This document shows positions 43,330 to 54,889 of a stretch of 64,000 bases of DNA, piece after piece. Every line of letters starts with the position of its first letter. Positions within the stretch are counted from its first letter, which is position 1. The translations under genes were made by a program, and so were the position numbers. This DNA is from Ostrinia nubilalis (lineage: Eukaryota; Arthropoda; Insecta; Lepidoptera; Crambidae): assembly GCF_963855985.1 (NCBI RefSeq), contig NC_087095.1, forward strand, positions 3,854,001-3,918,000, read 5' to 3'. A model generated the notes under the pieces. The model did no database searches. It was not told where the DNA came from and saw only the letters and a list, made by a program, of their open reading frames with translations.

Positions 43330-43605
43330 CTTCATGGTGATCAGATCAAATGCAGGAGCACAAAGACTGGTCCTGCACCTCTTGCATTCAGGCTCCTTCC
43401 GCGACCTTCACCAAATCGTCGGTCCACCTAGTGGGAGGCCTGCCCACGCTACATCTTCCGGTTCGTGGTCGCTACTCAAGAACTTTCCTGCCCCAGCGAC
43501 CATCAGCTCTGGGAGCTATGTGCCCCACCCACTGTCACTTGATTTTAGCGCTTCTGCGGGCTATGTCAGTCACTTTGGTCCTCCTGCGTCTTTCGTCCTC
43601 ACTTA
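43330..43605 (-). pseudogene. RTE-type LINE 3' remnant (minus)
   Basis: Reverse complement reads as RRTKVTDIARRS(A)KIKWQWAGH-like text with RRPPTRWTDDLVKVAEGA. It is the same tail as at 3835-4085 but a little longer on the N-terminal side. Frame-broken. Confidence 0.6.
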
Positions 43606-44222
43606 GCGAAGTAGGAATCAACCTTCTACTTTGAACTTGAGGAGGGTAAGCGGAAACATGGCGGTCAACTCCTCAGATAGTCAGGTACAAAGATGTCCAG
43701 AAGCAGTATATGAAAAGATGCAAAATGGGCCCTCTCAAATCACAATGGGAAGGACCGTAATCGGTCGGATGAATCATCATCATCATCAGTAGGAATCAAA
43801 GGCAGGCATAGCTGCAAGTCTCGGATCAAATCCAATGCTTGATCTTATTTTTTGGATTAAATTGTGGATTTTTTGGATTATCCGTGTCAATGGGTTTAAA
43901 TAAACCGGCTTGTCATGTGGCAACGGTCTGAGATTTTTCTTGTCGGTTCGCACACATGTATTACCGGACCTAATAGGCGGTAAACACTTTGAGGGAGGTA
44001 CTTTGTTGCCTTTCAGAGGTTGTGGTTTCTATTTGAATTCTGAGACATATTTGCCAATTTCTGTATGTGTGATTTGCTTAAAGTATAGTCCAATAGTGTG
44101 GGTTGTCTGCTAGATGAAGGCGGCGGTTTTTTTCTTGACAGCAAGAGGGACCGGCGCCTCTCGCGATCAAATATTTACTAGATCAAGTAGCAACTTCAAT
44201 AATGTACTGGATTAGCTGTTAA

Positions 44223-47200
44223 GGGTGAATATCCCAAACACGTTTTTTACGCGGCGGAGCTGAGAATCGATGGGAGAAATGTAACTAGAGCGATGATTTT
44301 TTTTCTGTATATAGTTTAAACAGCGTTTTACACGATAGCAAAGTCTTCAGGACAATAGGTAGTTATTTTATGTGCTAAAAATTTTTTCAAAGACCCAAAA
44401 TCTAATAGCGGTGGCGCGTCCTAACTCTATTTCTACTCATAAATTGTGTTATTCCTTCTTTCTCGGGGACTCTAGTAATTTAAGAATAGTATAGCCATAA
44501 AATACATTAAATAAGACTTCCAAATGATATAAAAGAAATGTGATATTTCATATTTTAAGTGTTTTAAATAGCCTTTCAAAACTGTCCCACGAAAAAAAGC
44601 AATTACAGTGGCGCAATTTCGACACTCTCTTACTTCTCCAAAGAAGCTTTGAGAGACGTAGAGTTCTTCTTCCCTGCATCACTTAGCTGTGTCCTCCTGA
44701 TCGGGCTATAAAGACTTGCGACTTGTGGTATTGTTTTTCCAGCAGACCCGTAAATATTTGTATCAGCGGCACAGGAATACAAAATTTTTCAATTTCGCTG
44801 TCAAGTGTATGAGTGAAAGCTACTTACTTAGATGCTAAACGATTCTTTAACATGATTAAAGTTTGGTGTTTTGTTGTATCTGCATACAGAAATTATTGAT
44901 CAGAATTATAGTTTTCATTATAATTTGAATTTTGTAACAAATTTTTAATTTCGGTGGCGCAATTTCGGTGGCTCCGGTGGCGAATCTATTGCCAGAATTG
45001 GTCTTATTGGCTCTGGAACATTGTACCTAGGTCTACTAAGGTCTCAGCCATAACTACAATGAGTCAACTACGTCAGTGAGTCGAAGTTGTGTGATGTACT
45101 CGCCGTATCTTGATACTGAGCTCGGTCTAGCTCCGAAGCTTGAAAACCTCTAAATGGGAGGTAGTGAAGACTTTAAGAGATTATGGTGTCTCCAATTCTG
45201 AACCCTCGCAGCAATCAGATAAGTTTCGAGTTCTGATCTTGGGGGAGGGCTGATATGATGAAGTTTTCATACAAATACTTCAGAAGTTGCATGTATCGAC
45301 AATCAATTTGACGCCATTAAAGAGACTGTAGCACAGCCCAGGTCTTGACCGAATCGAAATATGTACAAAAAGGCCAATAATAATGATTGATTATAGTCCT
45401 CAGTCTTCTGCATAATTTGACGCGGCATTAAATATGTACGTAGTATTACGAACGTCTTTTCGAAAATGAGGTTGTCTGGGAGACTGGATGTTGGATAGCG
45501 AGAGTGTCATATTTCAGGAAAAAGCGGTGAAGCCCGAAGCAGGAGGCCTCACCTGACTCTGGACCATCGCCAACGTCCATTCCATTCCAGTCTCTACCAC
45601 CACCACCATGTCTTATTTTTTGGTTTATCGGCCAATAAATATGGTGGTATTTAAGGGAACTTTAGTACTAGCATTCCATCTGATTTCATAAGCTCAGTTG
45701 TGATTTCATTATCTCCTGGTACATACCTTGTTGTTTTTAATAGGGCATTCTAATCTCGCTCAAGCTAAAGTCTAGGATATCTTTGCTACAGTGTCGGAAT
45801 AATCTCGATCTTCAGCCTAATTACTAGTAGTGCTTCTTAATCTCTCCTAGCAGCTTAGGCATTTACCAAAATGGTTCTGCTATCTTCCTTATTCATGTTG
45901 GTAGGTATATTCAATTTGGTCCTCGCAAATACATACTTTCGATTTATTACAAAAAAAATGGTCTCTATAATACACTTTGTATCAGCGTGAGGACTTGAAT
46001 GGCTATTTATACATCGATACTAAGCAAAATCTTAAAAACAGATAAGAATAGTTCTGAAACAGCTAAAATTTCCCTAGTCTCGTAGGTTGCAATCTATTCT
46101 GCCACTCGAGCTGAAAATTCGTGGGGTTTTGGAGCTGGATTGGCACTAGTCGTGGCTTAGGCTTCATCAGTCAACATCTTTTGAGCATCTTTTATTCGGA
46201 ATTCTTCTATTTCGGTGATCACTTCTTCTTCTTCCTCGGTCCCTCACTGATGAGGATCGCGACCGCAGATAGTGTTCCTCCATAGACTGCGGTCATAAGC
46301 TGTGTGGTGATCGGAGAATGCACATGTGATTAAATTGCCTGTTCGTCTAAAAATGATTACTACATTTTGATTTTTGCAGTACTATTAGGGTGCAGCTCAG
46401 TACGCTTTTACAGTTCTGGCATCTTTTGCTAGGCCTTCTCTCTCCATGAGGCTGGCTGGATTTAGTCCTCCGTTTCTTAATTGTACTACTTTCATTTAGC
46501 TCATTGTCGCTATGTTTGCATAGTTTTCCGTTAAATTAGCCTGTCACAAACATGTAATGTGTTAGTTCTGTAGCTGGTATAGATCTAAAAATATTTTCAT
46601 ACTTAATCTGCAGTTCGCATGGTCTTTAGCGAATAATTAGTAGCGTAATTCTGAGTGTCGGATAGGTATGATACCATCATGAAAACTTGGCTAACCTGGA
46701 CCAACATTTTTACTTATGGAAGATAAACCTAACGCCAACCTGGGGCAGTTGGTCGCCCTCCCGGGACTAGAGTTGGTTTCTGGGTTTGAGAGTCATGTAT
46801 GATGTCTTTGTGATGAGTCTATAATAACGGGGCTGTTGGCGGCTAGAGCCAGAAAGTTTTGGATTTGTTCTCTATGGAGGGATTTTGCCGTTATCACCAT
46901 GCTTAGCAGGCTGGTTGGTAGTTCCAGTATGGTAGTATAATACCTGGAAAGATGCTGCAGCCCACCCTCCAGTATTTTGATTGCTTAGTTGGCTCTTACG
47001 ACTCACATGGGAAGATCTGATGCTTTTTTAGGGTCACAATACAGGCCTGAATATTGTTTTTAATTATAAACATCTTTACTGGATAATAATACTTAATTGA
47101 TTACAAATAAATAAGTAATTTTAGACAATTATCCATAACATTCCGAATTCCGCTGTATAAATAAATTTCGGTGGATTGATTCTTAATTCCGGTGGCTCAA

Positions 47201-47393
47201 ATACAATTTCGGTGGCTCTTGATAATTTCAAATTAACATATCTCGAGAAGTTTTAATAATATTTTGATCTCTACCATATCATTGAATAATACAAGTTATT
47301 TACTATTATTTCTGCCACAAAAAAGTTTTGGAAAGTGGAAATTAAAATTCGCCACCGGAATTAGGCAAAAAACGAGTTTGTTGATATTCACCC
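44223..47393. mobile_element. TTAA-flanked element with CGGTGGC repeats
   Basis: Inverted ends GGGTGAATATC and GATATTCACCC, flanked by TTAA at 44219-44222 and 47394-47397. The motif (AATTTCGG)TGGC and variants cluster toward both ends: near 44407, 44603, 44952, 44967 and 44977 at the left, and 47168, 47191, 47209 and, inverted, 47351 at the right. The central 2 kb (45050-47100) has no ORF of note, so no transposase is visible. The family is uncertain: piggyBac by target, Harbinger-like by GGG end. Confidence 0.6.
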
Positions 47394-47681
47394 TTAATAT
47401 AGTTAGTATTAAGTTATTCAATCAATTTATTAGTATATCAACGCAACGGCATTAAGTTCGCCTAGTGTACCATTTTATATGGCATTAAAGAATAAATATT
47501 ATAGTTAGTTCTTCTGCGTTCGAAACAAATCGAGAAAGTACAGTATAGGAGAGAAATGAATTGCTAATAGTTGGTATAGTATTAGTTTCGGCGCGCCGAC
47601 AGCTGGTCGTCGGCGGCGGCGGCGTGAAAAAATTAGCGGCGGCGGCGGCGCGCCGGCGTGGCGCCCACCTCTAGTACTAAG

Positions 47682-48445
47682 TCACGAGCCCAGCTAGTGT
47701 TTGTTACAAAATCGACTTTGGAAGTACCTTGATGCTAAGCTAAAACACAATCTATCCTTGATGGACATATTTACATATTCATTTTTTGCTCACTTTCGTA
47801 TTCATACGTGCGCTGTCAATCGGCAATGTTAGCGACAATACATGAATTATTACCTCTACACACGACCCTTATCAAAGTTACAAATACGAAATAATAAAAC
47901 ATGGAATGTTATCATCAATAATAACAAAAACCTAAAACACCCTTTACGTAGAAAACAGAACCATAGCACGTGTACGGTCCTACAGTTTTCTCATCTGGAA
48001 AATTATGTCATTTGTCTCCTAGAGTAGGCATTTTATACCTTTGTTCTTACCCCCAGATAACAAGGCTATTACTAGCTAAATAAACGGTATTCCGCCTGAA
48101 TCCTAACTATAATGTAATGTTTTATACAGTAGTGATGTTAAAACAATTTTCTACGCAGCTAGCTCGTGCTTCTAACTCCAAAGTAATATTTAACTTTGGT
48201 GCTCTGTTTTATCCAGTTTTATCTCGGCTATACATCTAATCTGTCAATAAAGACAAAAACAAAAGGTGCAATGAAGAAAAAACTTGCCCACCGCTGTCAT
48301 TGAAAGCATCTGAGACTCGGGAAACGATATTATTCTAGGGCTGCCAACATTTTCCTAATAAAAACAAAGAAACAAGATGCTTTCTGATTTTAATATAAAC
48401 TTAATTGGATTGAAATTGAGCTTTCCCTAACAAATATTTCGACAA
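47682..48445. other. Intron sequence, nothing recognised
   Basis: Non-coding intron 2 sequence between two hAT elements. No clear repeats apart from short A/T runs. Confidence 0.4.
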
Positions 48446-48799
48446 CCCAGGTCCATAGCTGGGCACCGTTAATCAAATAGTTAACTTCGTTAATCGTTAA
48501 ACCGTTAACAAAAAAATTAACTTCGTTAAACGTTAAAACGTTACATTTAGCAAGATTTAACGCAAGTTAACGTTAATCGTTAATCCGTTAACACATTATA
48601 ATAAAACGAAAAAAAATTGTATCCATAGCCATAATTAGATGTGTTCTGGGAGCGGATTATTTGACTGGTATTCCATTGAATAGCAAAGTCCATCACTGGT
48701 AAAAGCTCTACTTTCTCTTGCTGAGCTCGAGGATGTGCCATCTCTTGAGGCGCTTTGTATCTTTGTCCATTAGCAGGTTCTTGGCCAGCGCGTTGCTAT

Positions 48800-51440
48800 G
48801 TCTGTCGAGTCTCTACCTGTACTTTTTGCTGTAGTTGCTCACTTCCTCCTTTACAGTCGGCATCTCAAGGTATTCGTGTATTTCTGCGTTTCTCACAAAC
48901 CAGTGGGCGCTAGAGACTGTTCTCAATGCAATGTTTTGGAATCTCTGTAATATTTTCAGGTTGGAGTTGCTAGCAGATCCCCAGAGTTCTATTACGTAGG
49001 TCCAGATTGGTTTGATAATAGACTTGTAGACAAGCAGTTTGTTGTTGATAGAGAGTCGGGATTGTCGTCCTATCAGCCATGACAGGTTCCTGAGTTGCAT
49101 ATTTGCTTCATTTCTCTTGGCTTTAACATGATTTGCCAAGGTTAGCCTTCTATCAAGGTGCAAGCCCAGGTACTTCACAGTGTTATTGGTTGGCAAGGGT
49201 TTGCCTTCCAAGGTGACAGGAGCACAATCACCTTTTCGAAGGGTGAAGGTTATTTGTGTGGACTTAGTTACGCTGGGCTTGATTCTCCATTTTTTCAGCC
49301 ACAAGTCTATCTTGTTAAGCTGAGTCTGAAATTTGGTTGATGCCTTTTCCGGGTCTGTATCGCTTGAGAGGCACGCGGTGTCATCTGCATAGGTAGCCGT
49401 CACTACATCAGGTGTCTCAGGCAGGTCTGCCGTATACAGGGTGTCCCGTAATGCAACGTCAAGCCGGAACTGGGTATTGAGGCAAGTTATGCTGGTTATC
49501 AGAAAAATATAAAAAAAAATCTATGTGGCATTTTGTCAAAATAATAGGCATTTAAAAAAAAAAACAAAAAATTTTACTCCCGGTGACGGTCTTTTTACTC
49601 GTGTTGCCACAAATCTTCACTTTTTCCAAAATTTTTTTTTGTTATGTAACCCTGAATAATGCTTCTCTAAATTGTTATCAAAATTACAAAACCAGCTGCT
49701 CCAGCTTGGATGAAAAAAATACATTATTCCCAAAAAAATTTTCTAATTAAAAATTTTGCCTAGTTTAAACTGACTGTACTGAAAAAAAATTGTACTACGC
49801 GAGTGTGGCAAGTGACGTCATAATTTGGCGCATTTAGTAAGGATTCCAAAATGGTATAACACTTGGTAAATTCTTGCTGTAATTGTCGACAATTTTAGTT
49901 TTTTTGGAAATAATCCCGTTTTTAACTTTATCTACCTTGGTTAAAAAATATTATTCTAATGTGCCCAAAATTGAAGTTTCTGTGACTGACTACCGTACAG
50001 TCAGTCACAGAAACTTTTGTCACCATGACAGTAATTAGTAGTTGACATACTGTGACAAAAGTCACCCGTGCGCGCCTTTACTACCTGCTCTGCCTGCACT
50101 TGTACTTGGTAACAGGGATAATAAGGATATGACGTTTCGGTTATGGATACGGTTACGGATATTAGAATAATATTATACCGGTTTCGGTTACGGTCACGGA
50201 TATGAAATCATTTCAGATTATCCGAAAGTTTCGGATAATTTCGGTTACGGAATTTTTGTAAAACTATAATAGAATTATTAGAATTTCAAAAATGTAGGTA
50301 TAATTCAAATAGCAAAATGCTGCGTGACCCACATAGCTACTTTATGTACCAACTAAGACGACACCTATGTATGATAAAGGTAAAACAGGCTGGCATATTA
50401 GATGGTGCCAGCGAATGCCAGACAAGTTGGTAACAAATATTAAGATTTAAGGTACAATACCAAGACGGGCCGCAGACCGCAAACTGCAAAACTCTATGAA
50501 ATCGGCAGCGCGGCATTACAGCAAGAATTTACCAAGTGTTATACCATTTTGGAATCCTTACTAAATGCGCCAAATTATGACGTCACTTGCCACACTCGCG
50601 TAATACAATTTTTTTTCAGTACAGTCAGTTTAAACTAGGCAAAATTTTTAATTTGAAAAATTTTTTGGGAAAAATGTATTTTTTTCATCCAAGCTGGAGC
50701 AGCTGGTTTTGTAATTTTGATAACAATTTAGAGAAGCATTATTCAGGGTAACATAACAAAAAAAAAATTTGGAAAAAGTGAAGATTTGTGGCAACACGAG
50801 TAAAAAGACCGTCACCGGGAGTAGAATTTTTTGTTTTTTTTTAAATGCCTATTATTTTGACAAAATGCCACATAGATTTTTTTTTATATTTTTCTGATAA
50901 CCAGCATAACTTGCCTCAACACCCAGTTCCGGCTTGACGTTACATTACGGGACACCCTGTATATGGAGTATAGGACAGTTCCCAGCACTGATCCTTGCGG
51001 TACTGAGGCTCTGATTTCACACAGCTTGGAGGATTCTTCTTAATATTTTACTTGAAACCTTCTTTGTTCCAGGTAGGATTTTAGGAGCATGTAGATTGAG
51101 TTCGGTAGAAGGGGTTTTTAGTTTGTATAGTAGACCCTTGTGCCAAACTTTGTCGAATGCCTGTTGTATGTCTAGGAATACAGCAGAGCAGTATTCTTTT
51201 TTCTCAAGTGATTGCCTGATTTTATGGACCACTCTGTGCACTTGCTCAACAGTAGCATGTTTCTCTCGAAACCCAAACTGGTGGTCTGGTATGATCCTAT
51301 TCTCTTCCAATATAGGCTTCAGTCTCCACAGTAGTATCTTCTCAAACAACTTACATAAGATTGGAAGTAGACTTATCGGTCTATATGAACTGGGTTCAGT
51401 TGGAGGTTTTCCTGGCTTCGCAATCATGCATATGGTAGAT
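48800..51440 (-). pseudogene. Jockey-type LINE reverse transcriptase, split
   Basis: Minus-strand RT in two parts. 51427-51017 has SYRPISLLPILCKLFEKILL, FGFREKHATVEQVHRV and AVFLDIQQAFDKVWHKGLL (palm motif A). Then, after a frameshift, SVPQGSVLGTVLYSIY runs up to about 50960. It resumes at 49434 with TADLPETPDV and TYADDTACLSSD (catalytic YADD), continuing to 48813 with KYLGLHLDRRLTLANHVKAK and the thumb. The gap is the 1523-bp foldback element at 49437-50959. RT motifs and lack of RNase H fit Jockey. It is inactivated by the insertion and frameshifts. Confidence 0.85.
49437..50959. mobile_element. 1.5-kb foldback element with 445-bp inverted ends
   Basis: Begins CAGGGTGTCCCGTAATGCAA and ends with its complement. 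The arms are 49437-49883 and 50515-50959, nearly identical over about 445 bp. TA duplicates at 49435-49436 and 50960-50961. The 631-bp core has a strong palindrome at about 49976-50018 (CTGTGACTGACT and its mirror) and a GGTTACGGATAT-rich patch at 50125-50250. No ORF. The TA target and CAGGGTG end group it with 27534-27797, 40917-41601 and 56456-56728. Confidence 0.85.
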
Positions 51441-51754
51441 ATCTTCCAGACTTCCTACTTACGATATACCATACAATCAGATTTTTATGTATAATATTTG
51501 GGCAATGATTAGAAGTTGTTTCGACATCAGCCACACAGTTTTGACAGTTCCAACTCCTTTCCAGACAGTTTTTTTAGGATAGCTGCCAAAGCCACGATGA
51601 CCCAAACTTCATAATCCACCAACATTCTAAGCTATATTGGGAGCATACGCTGACAAACTTTCAGCTTTTATAAAACGACGTAGGTCTGGTGTTCACCAGC
51701 TCTTAGTCTATAATATCTCAATTTCAGAGCTTTGGTTCAATTACAATACAATTA

Positions 51755-51990
51755 AGCACCAAAGTGCTCGAAAAGACAAATCCAACAAACCCAAACTCGA
51801 TAAGTTTCCACCGTTTCGTTTAGGAATTCCTATGGCCACCTCCTGACTCCATCATCAAGACCCTGGATATCTTCTAGTACTAAAGTGCTCGAAAAGACAA
51901 ATCCAACGAACCCAAATTCGATGCGATTCCGCCGTTTCATTTAGGAGTTCCAATGGCCACCTACTGACTCCATCATCAGACCAGCTTAAT
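51755..51990 (+). repeat. Tandem duplicate of a dispersed repeat
   Basis: AAAGTGCTCGAAAAGACAAA ... CCTGACTCCATCATCA is present twice, at about 51762-51865 and 51882-51985, roughly 90 percent alike by eye. A relative is seen at 28010-28110. Confidence 0.6.
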
Positions 51991-52449
51991 GGTACCATAA
52001 CATTGCATTTTTATCGTACTTACATAATTATACCAAACAGTTCAATTGGTTGAGGAGAACTGGTCTTAAATTCAGTTGCAAGATTTGTCCCACACATACT
52101 AACAAGTGAAGTCAATATAAAACTTGTAAATAAATAAAAAAATAGCATATTTTATATCGTTTCGTTCTGGTTACAAAAACTGTTGTTTTGAGTTCTGGAA
52201 GTTCTGGAAGCCCGAACGTACTTGTCAGAACGCGTTTTTCAAGTGTTTTTCAGCGTGCCTGCTGTATCTTTTTGGTAAATAGTAGGTACTGGATTAACGA
52301 TTAACGGACTTAGGATAATTTAACGGAAGTTAACGAGTCCGTTAACAATTTTTAAAGTTAACTTAAAAGTTAATCCGTTAATAGAAATGTTAACTTCGTT
52401 AATTAACGATTAACGGATTAACGAGTTAATGCCCAGCTATGCCCAGGAC

Positions 52450-53032
52450 AAACAACGCAAAACGAGGAGAGCCGACACCAAATTATGGGAAATGGCAAGG
52501 CAAAGATGAAGAAGATATTGAAATTATAAGTTTTTTTAATAAAATCCACAATGAGTAAGCATAAGACAAAAATAATTTTTCAAAACAGTTGCTATGCAAA
52601 AAGGTACTAAACAATTTTAGTGTTCTGGGAAGTCATAAAATAACACTAGAATTATTTATCTAAAGGAATCCAAACATATTGTTCCAACATTATTAATTAA
52701 CTAAGTTAGATGGCTGCTAGTAAAATGTAATGACCAGGGTTATCAGGCCACACGAAAAGAAAGAACAACCATTGCTTATTTTATTGCCAATTTTATGTTA
52801 CTCGAGCGCCACATCCCGTAGGATTTTTGTCCTAATTTTGATTTCTGGTCGAACAAATTTCAACGTTATTTTCTAAATTAAACCCAATATTTTTCAATAA
52901 TCCACTCTCTGATAGCTACCGTTACACTTGTGTTATTTCAAAACTTGTAACGATGATTTATAAGTGCCACTTGTGGTCTAAATTGAATACAATTTTTTTT
53001 TTAATTTAGATTTTTATGTGTATTTTGCTCTA
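52450..53032. other. Intron sequence, nothing recognised
   Basis: AT-rich intron 2 sequence between the hAT element and the Helitron. No ORF and no clear repeat. Confidence 0.4.
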
Positions 53033-53527
53033 TCTATACTTATAATAAATCTGTAGAGAGGTCAATTCTGTACATGAAATATATCTTCAAAATAACTATC
53101 AGAGGGTGATTAGTGATCGATACTGATGCCAAAAATGCAATCAGTAAAATTTTTTTGTCTGTCTGTCTGTCTGTCCGTCTGTATGTTCCTTATAGAAACA
53201 AAAACTACAACGGATTTTAACGAAACTTGGTACAATTGTTCTTCATACTCCTGGGCAGGTTATAGTATACTTAGGAATTCCCACGGGAACGGGAGTTAGC
53301 GGGAAAATCCTTTAGTATGAAAAATCTAAACCGCTTAAGTTAGACGCTTGAAATTTGGCATGCAGGTATCTTAGCTTTAAAGCTTAGTTACAACAGGATA
53401 TTGCAAAATTCCCACGGGAACAGGAGTTAGCGGGAAAAAACATTTGTATGAAAAAATCTAAACCGCGTAATATAGATGAAGGGGGTAAAACGGGATCCAC
53501 GCGTACGAAGTCGCGGGCGGCCGCTAG
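53033..53527 (+). mobile_element. Non-autonomous Helitron
   Basis: Begins TCTATACTTATAATAAATC after host A and ends GTCGCGGGCGGCCGCTAG before host T. The pre-terminal GC hairpin and CTAG end are typical. It holds a GTCTGTCTGTCTGTCC microsatellite at 53158-53175 and a duplicated AATTCCCACGGGAAC phrase. It ends 108 bp before exon 3. Confidence 0.8.
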
Positions 53528-53635
53528 TTTTTAAATATTTTAATGCACAGCACTATTTTTTAGTACTTTTTTTAGTTAAATTGCCCTCTGGCAACCCTAA
53601 ATTCGAAAGCAAGGTTAACCTTATTCTTTTTTCAG

Positions 53636-53810
53636 TGAACCTGTCGGTGGCAGACGCGATGGTGTCGACCTTGAACGTGACCTTCAACTTCACCTACATG
53701 CTCAACTCCGACTGGCCCTTCGGCCACTTCTACTGCAAGTTCTGCCAGTTCATAGCGGTGCTCAGCATATCGGCTTCGGTGTTCACACTCATGGCTATTA
53801 GTATAGACAG
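53636..53810 (+). CDS. TkR99D: Tachykinin receptor, exon 3 (TM2-TM3)
   Basis: Acceptor TTTTTTCAG|TG at 53635/53636, donor GACAG|GTAAGT at 53810/53811; enters phase 1, leaves phase 2. Encodes TM2 with the sodium-site Asp (VNLSVADAMVSTLNVTFNF), extracellular loop 1 (MLNSDWPFG), the loop-anchoring Cys at the top of TM3 (FYCKF) and TM3 up to SIDR, so the intron splits the Arg codon of the DRY motif. These match tachykinin receptors residue for residue over long runs as I recall the family. Confidence 0.95.
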
Positions 53811-54689
53811 GTAAGTTCGAAATATTAGGCAAGGCATAAATAATTATGTCGTAGAACAGACACTTACGAGTATGTCACTTAAATTGTTAGTGGCTTTAAT
53901 ATGTAGTAGCGCTAACTGACGAGCACTGAAGCGGTATTAATATCGCACTTGCACATATAAAGTTGATGCCGCTAAAATAAGATCCTGATAATCGCAACAC
54001 AGCAATTTTTGTTTTACAAAAAATATTCATGAATTGATATTTGCAGAAACTTCCAAGCTATACGTAGACAAAGAGAACAAAATATGGAATGTATTACAGA
54101 GTGCTTCATTTAACTCTATTTACTTATAGGATGTTGTTCAGATTTTGATAGCTACTGTACTTTATCAGGTTACTTATTATTAAAATTCATTCATATTACA
54201 GGCATTGATTTTCTGCAAATCTTCTAACTAAATCATTCGCCATTTGTTATGAATAATTGATGGTGAGTGAAATGAAAAGGTTTAATCTTAACTGATAACA
54301 TCATAAATCACAAACCGTTTCGGCCGGAGATTCTGGAACTTCAATAAAGTTAGTTTTTAACGGGAAATCCTCTTTTCGCGCTCCGTCCAAAAAAAAATTC
54401 GACCTTTTACTCCTTTAGAGATTTTAATCTCATTATTATCTGATTAAATAAAGAGGTTCTTATTCATTAACCCGCCCATAATTACGAGTATAAATAAAGT
54501 ACCTAGATTTCCTCTTTTAGAAATATCATACTAGCTTTTGCCGGTGGCTTTGCCCGCTTACATTTATATTTATACATACTTATTAAGCCAACCAAGTATT
54601 TGAAATAGAGATTCCAGTGATCACTCTCATCCAATAAACAAAATTCCAAATATTTCCTCATTCTTAACGGTTTTTTCAATTATCGACAG
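53811..54689. other. Intron 3
   Basis: 879-bp intron with standard GT-AG ends. No element was identified apart from a Helitron-like scrap at 54530-54565 (TACTAGCTTTTGCCGGTGGC). Confidence 0.6.
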
Positions 54690-54845
54690 GTACGTGGCCA
54701 TAATGAGCCCACTAAGACCACGGTTGGGCAAGCGGGCCACTCTTGGGATTGCTGCCGCCATCTGGGCAGGCTCATCTGTGATCAGCAGTCCGAACCTAAT
54801 CTACTTCACCACAGACACGGACGTGTTACCCGACGGCAGTGCGAG
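54690..54845 (+). CDS. TkR99D: Tachykinin receptor, exon 4 (TM4)
   Basis: Acceptor TATCGACAG|G at 54689/54690, donor GCGAG|GTATGT at 54845/54846; phase 2 in and 2 out. Completes the DRY motif (YVAIMSPLRPRLGKRATLG), encodes TM4 (IAAAIWAGSSVISSPNLIYF) and the start of extracellular loop 2. The basic loop 2 and the W of TM4 are as expected for class A receptors. Confidence 0.93.
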
Positions 54846-54889
54846 GTATGTAGCGTGTAGCGTTAATGTTATTGTTATGTAGTCGTTAG

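Larger units (their letters stand above)
41818..47673. mobile_element. 5.9-kb hAT element with GGC-rich ends
   Basis: Ends TAGAGGTGGGCGCC and GGCGCCCACCTCTA, with an exact 8-bp duplication GTACTAAG at 41810-41817 and 47674-47681. Both ends hold GGCGGCGGCG runs and CGCGCCG motifs in inverted order. The TAGAGGTGGGC end and 8-bp target are hAT hallmarks. I find no hAT transposase. The interior holds LINE scraps and a TTAA-flanked element (44223-47393), so the original element was about 2.7 kb or less plus insertions. Confidence 0.85.
48454..52441. mobile_element. hAT element with TTAACG arrays, LINE-filled
   Basis: Ends CATAGCTGGGCA and TGCCCAGCTATG, flanked by an 8-bp duplication with one mismatch (CCCAGGTC at 48446-48453, CCCAGGAC at 52442-52449). 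About 120 bp next to the left end and 160 bp next to the right consist of repeated GTTAACG/CGTTAA motifs. These are clear of coding sequence and look like subterminal transposase sites. A LINE and a foldback element are nested inside. Confidence 0.8.
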
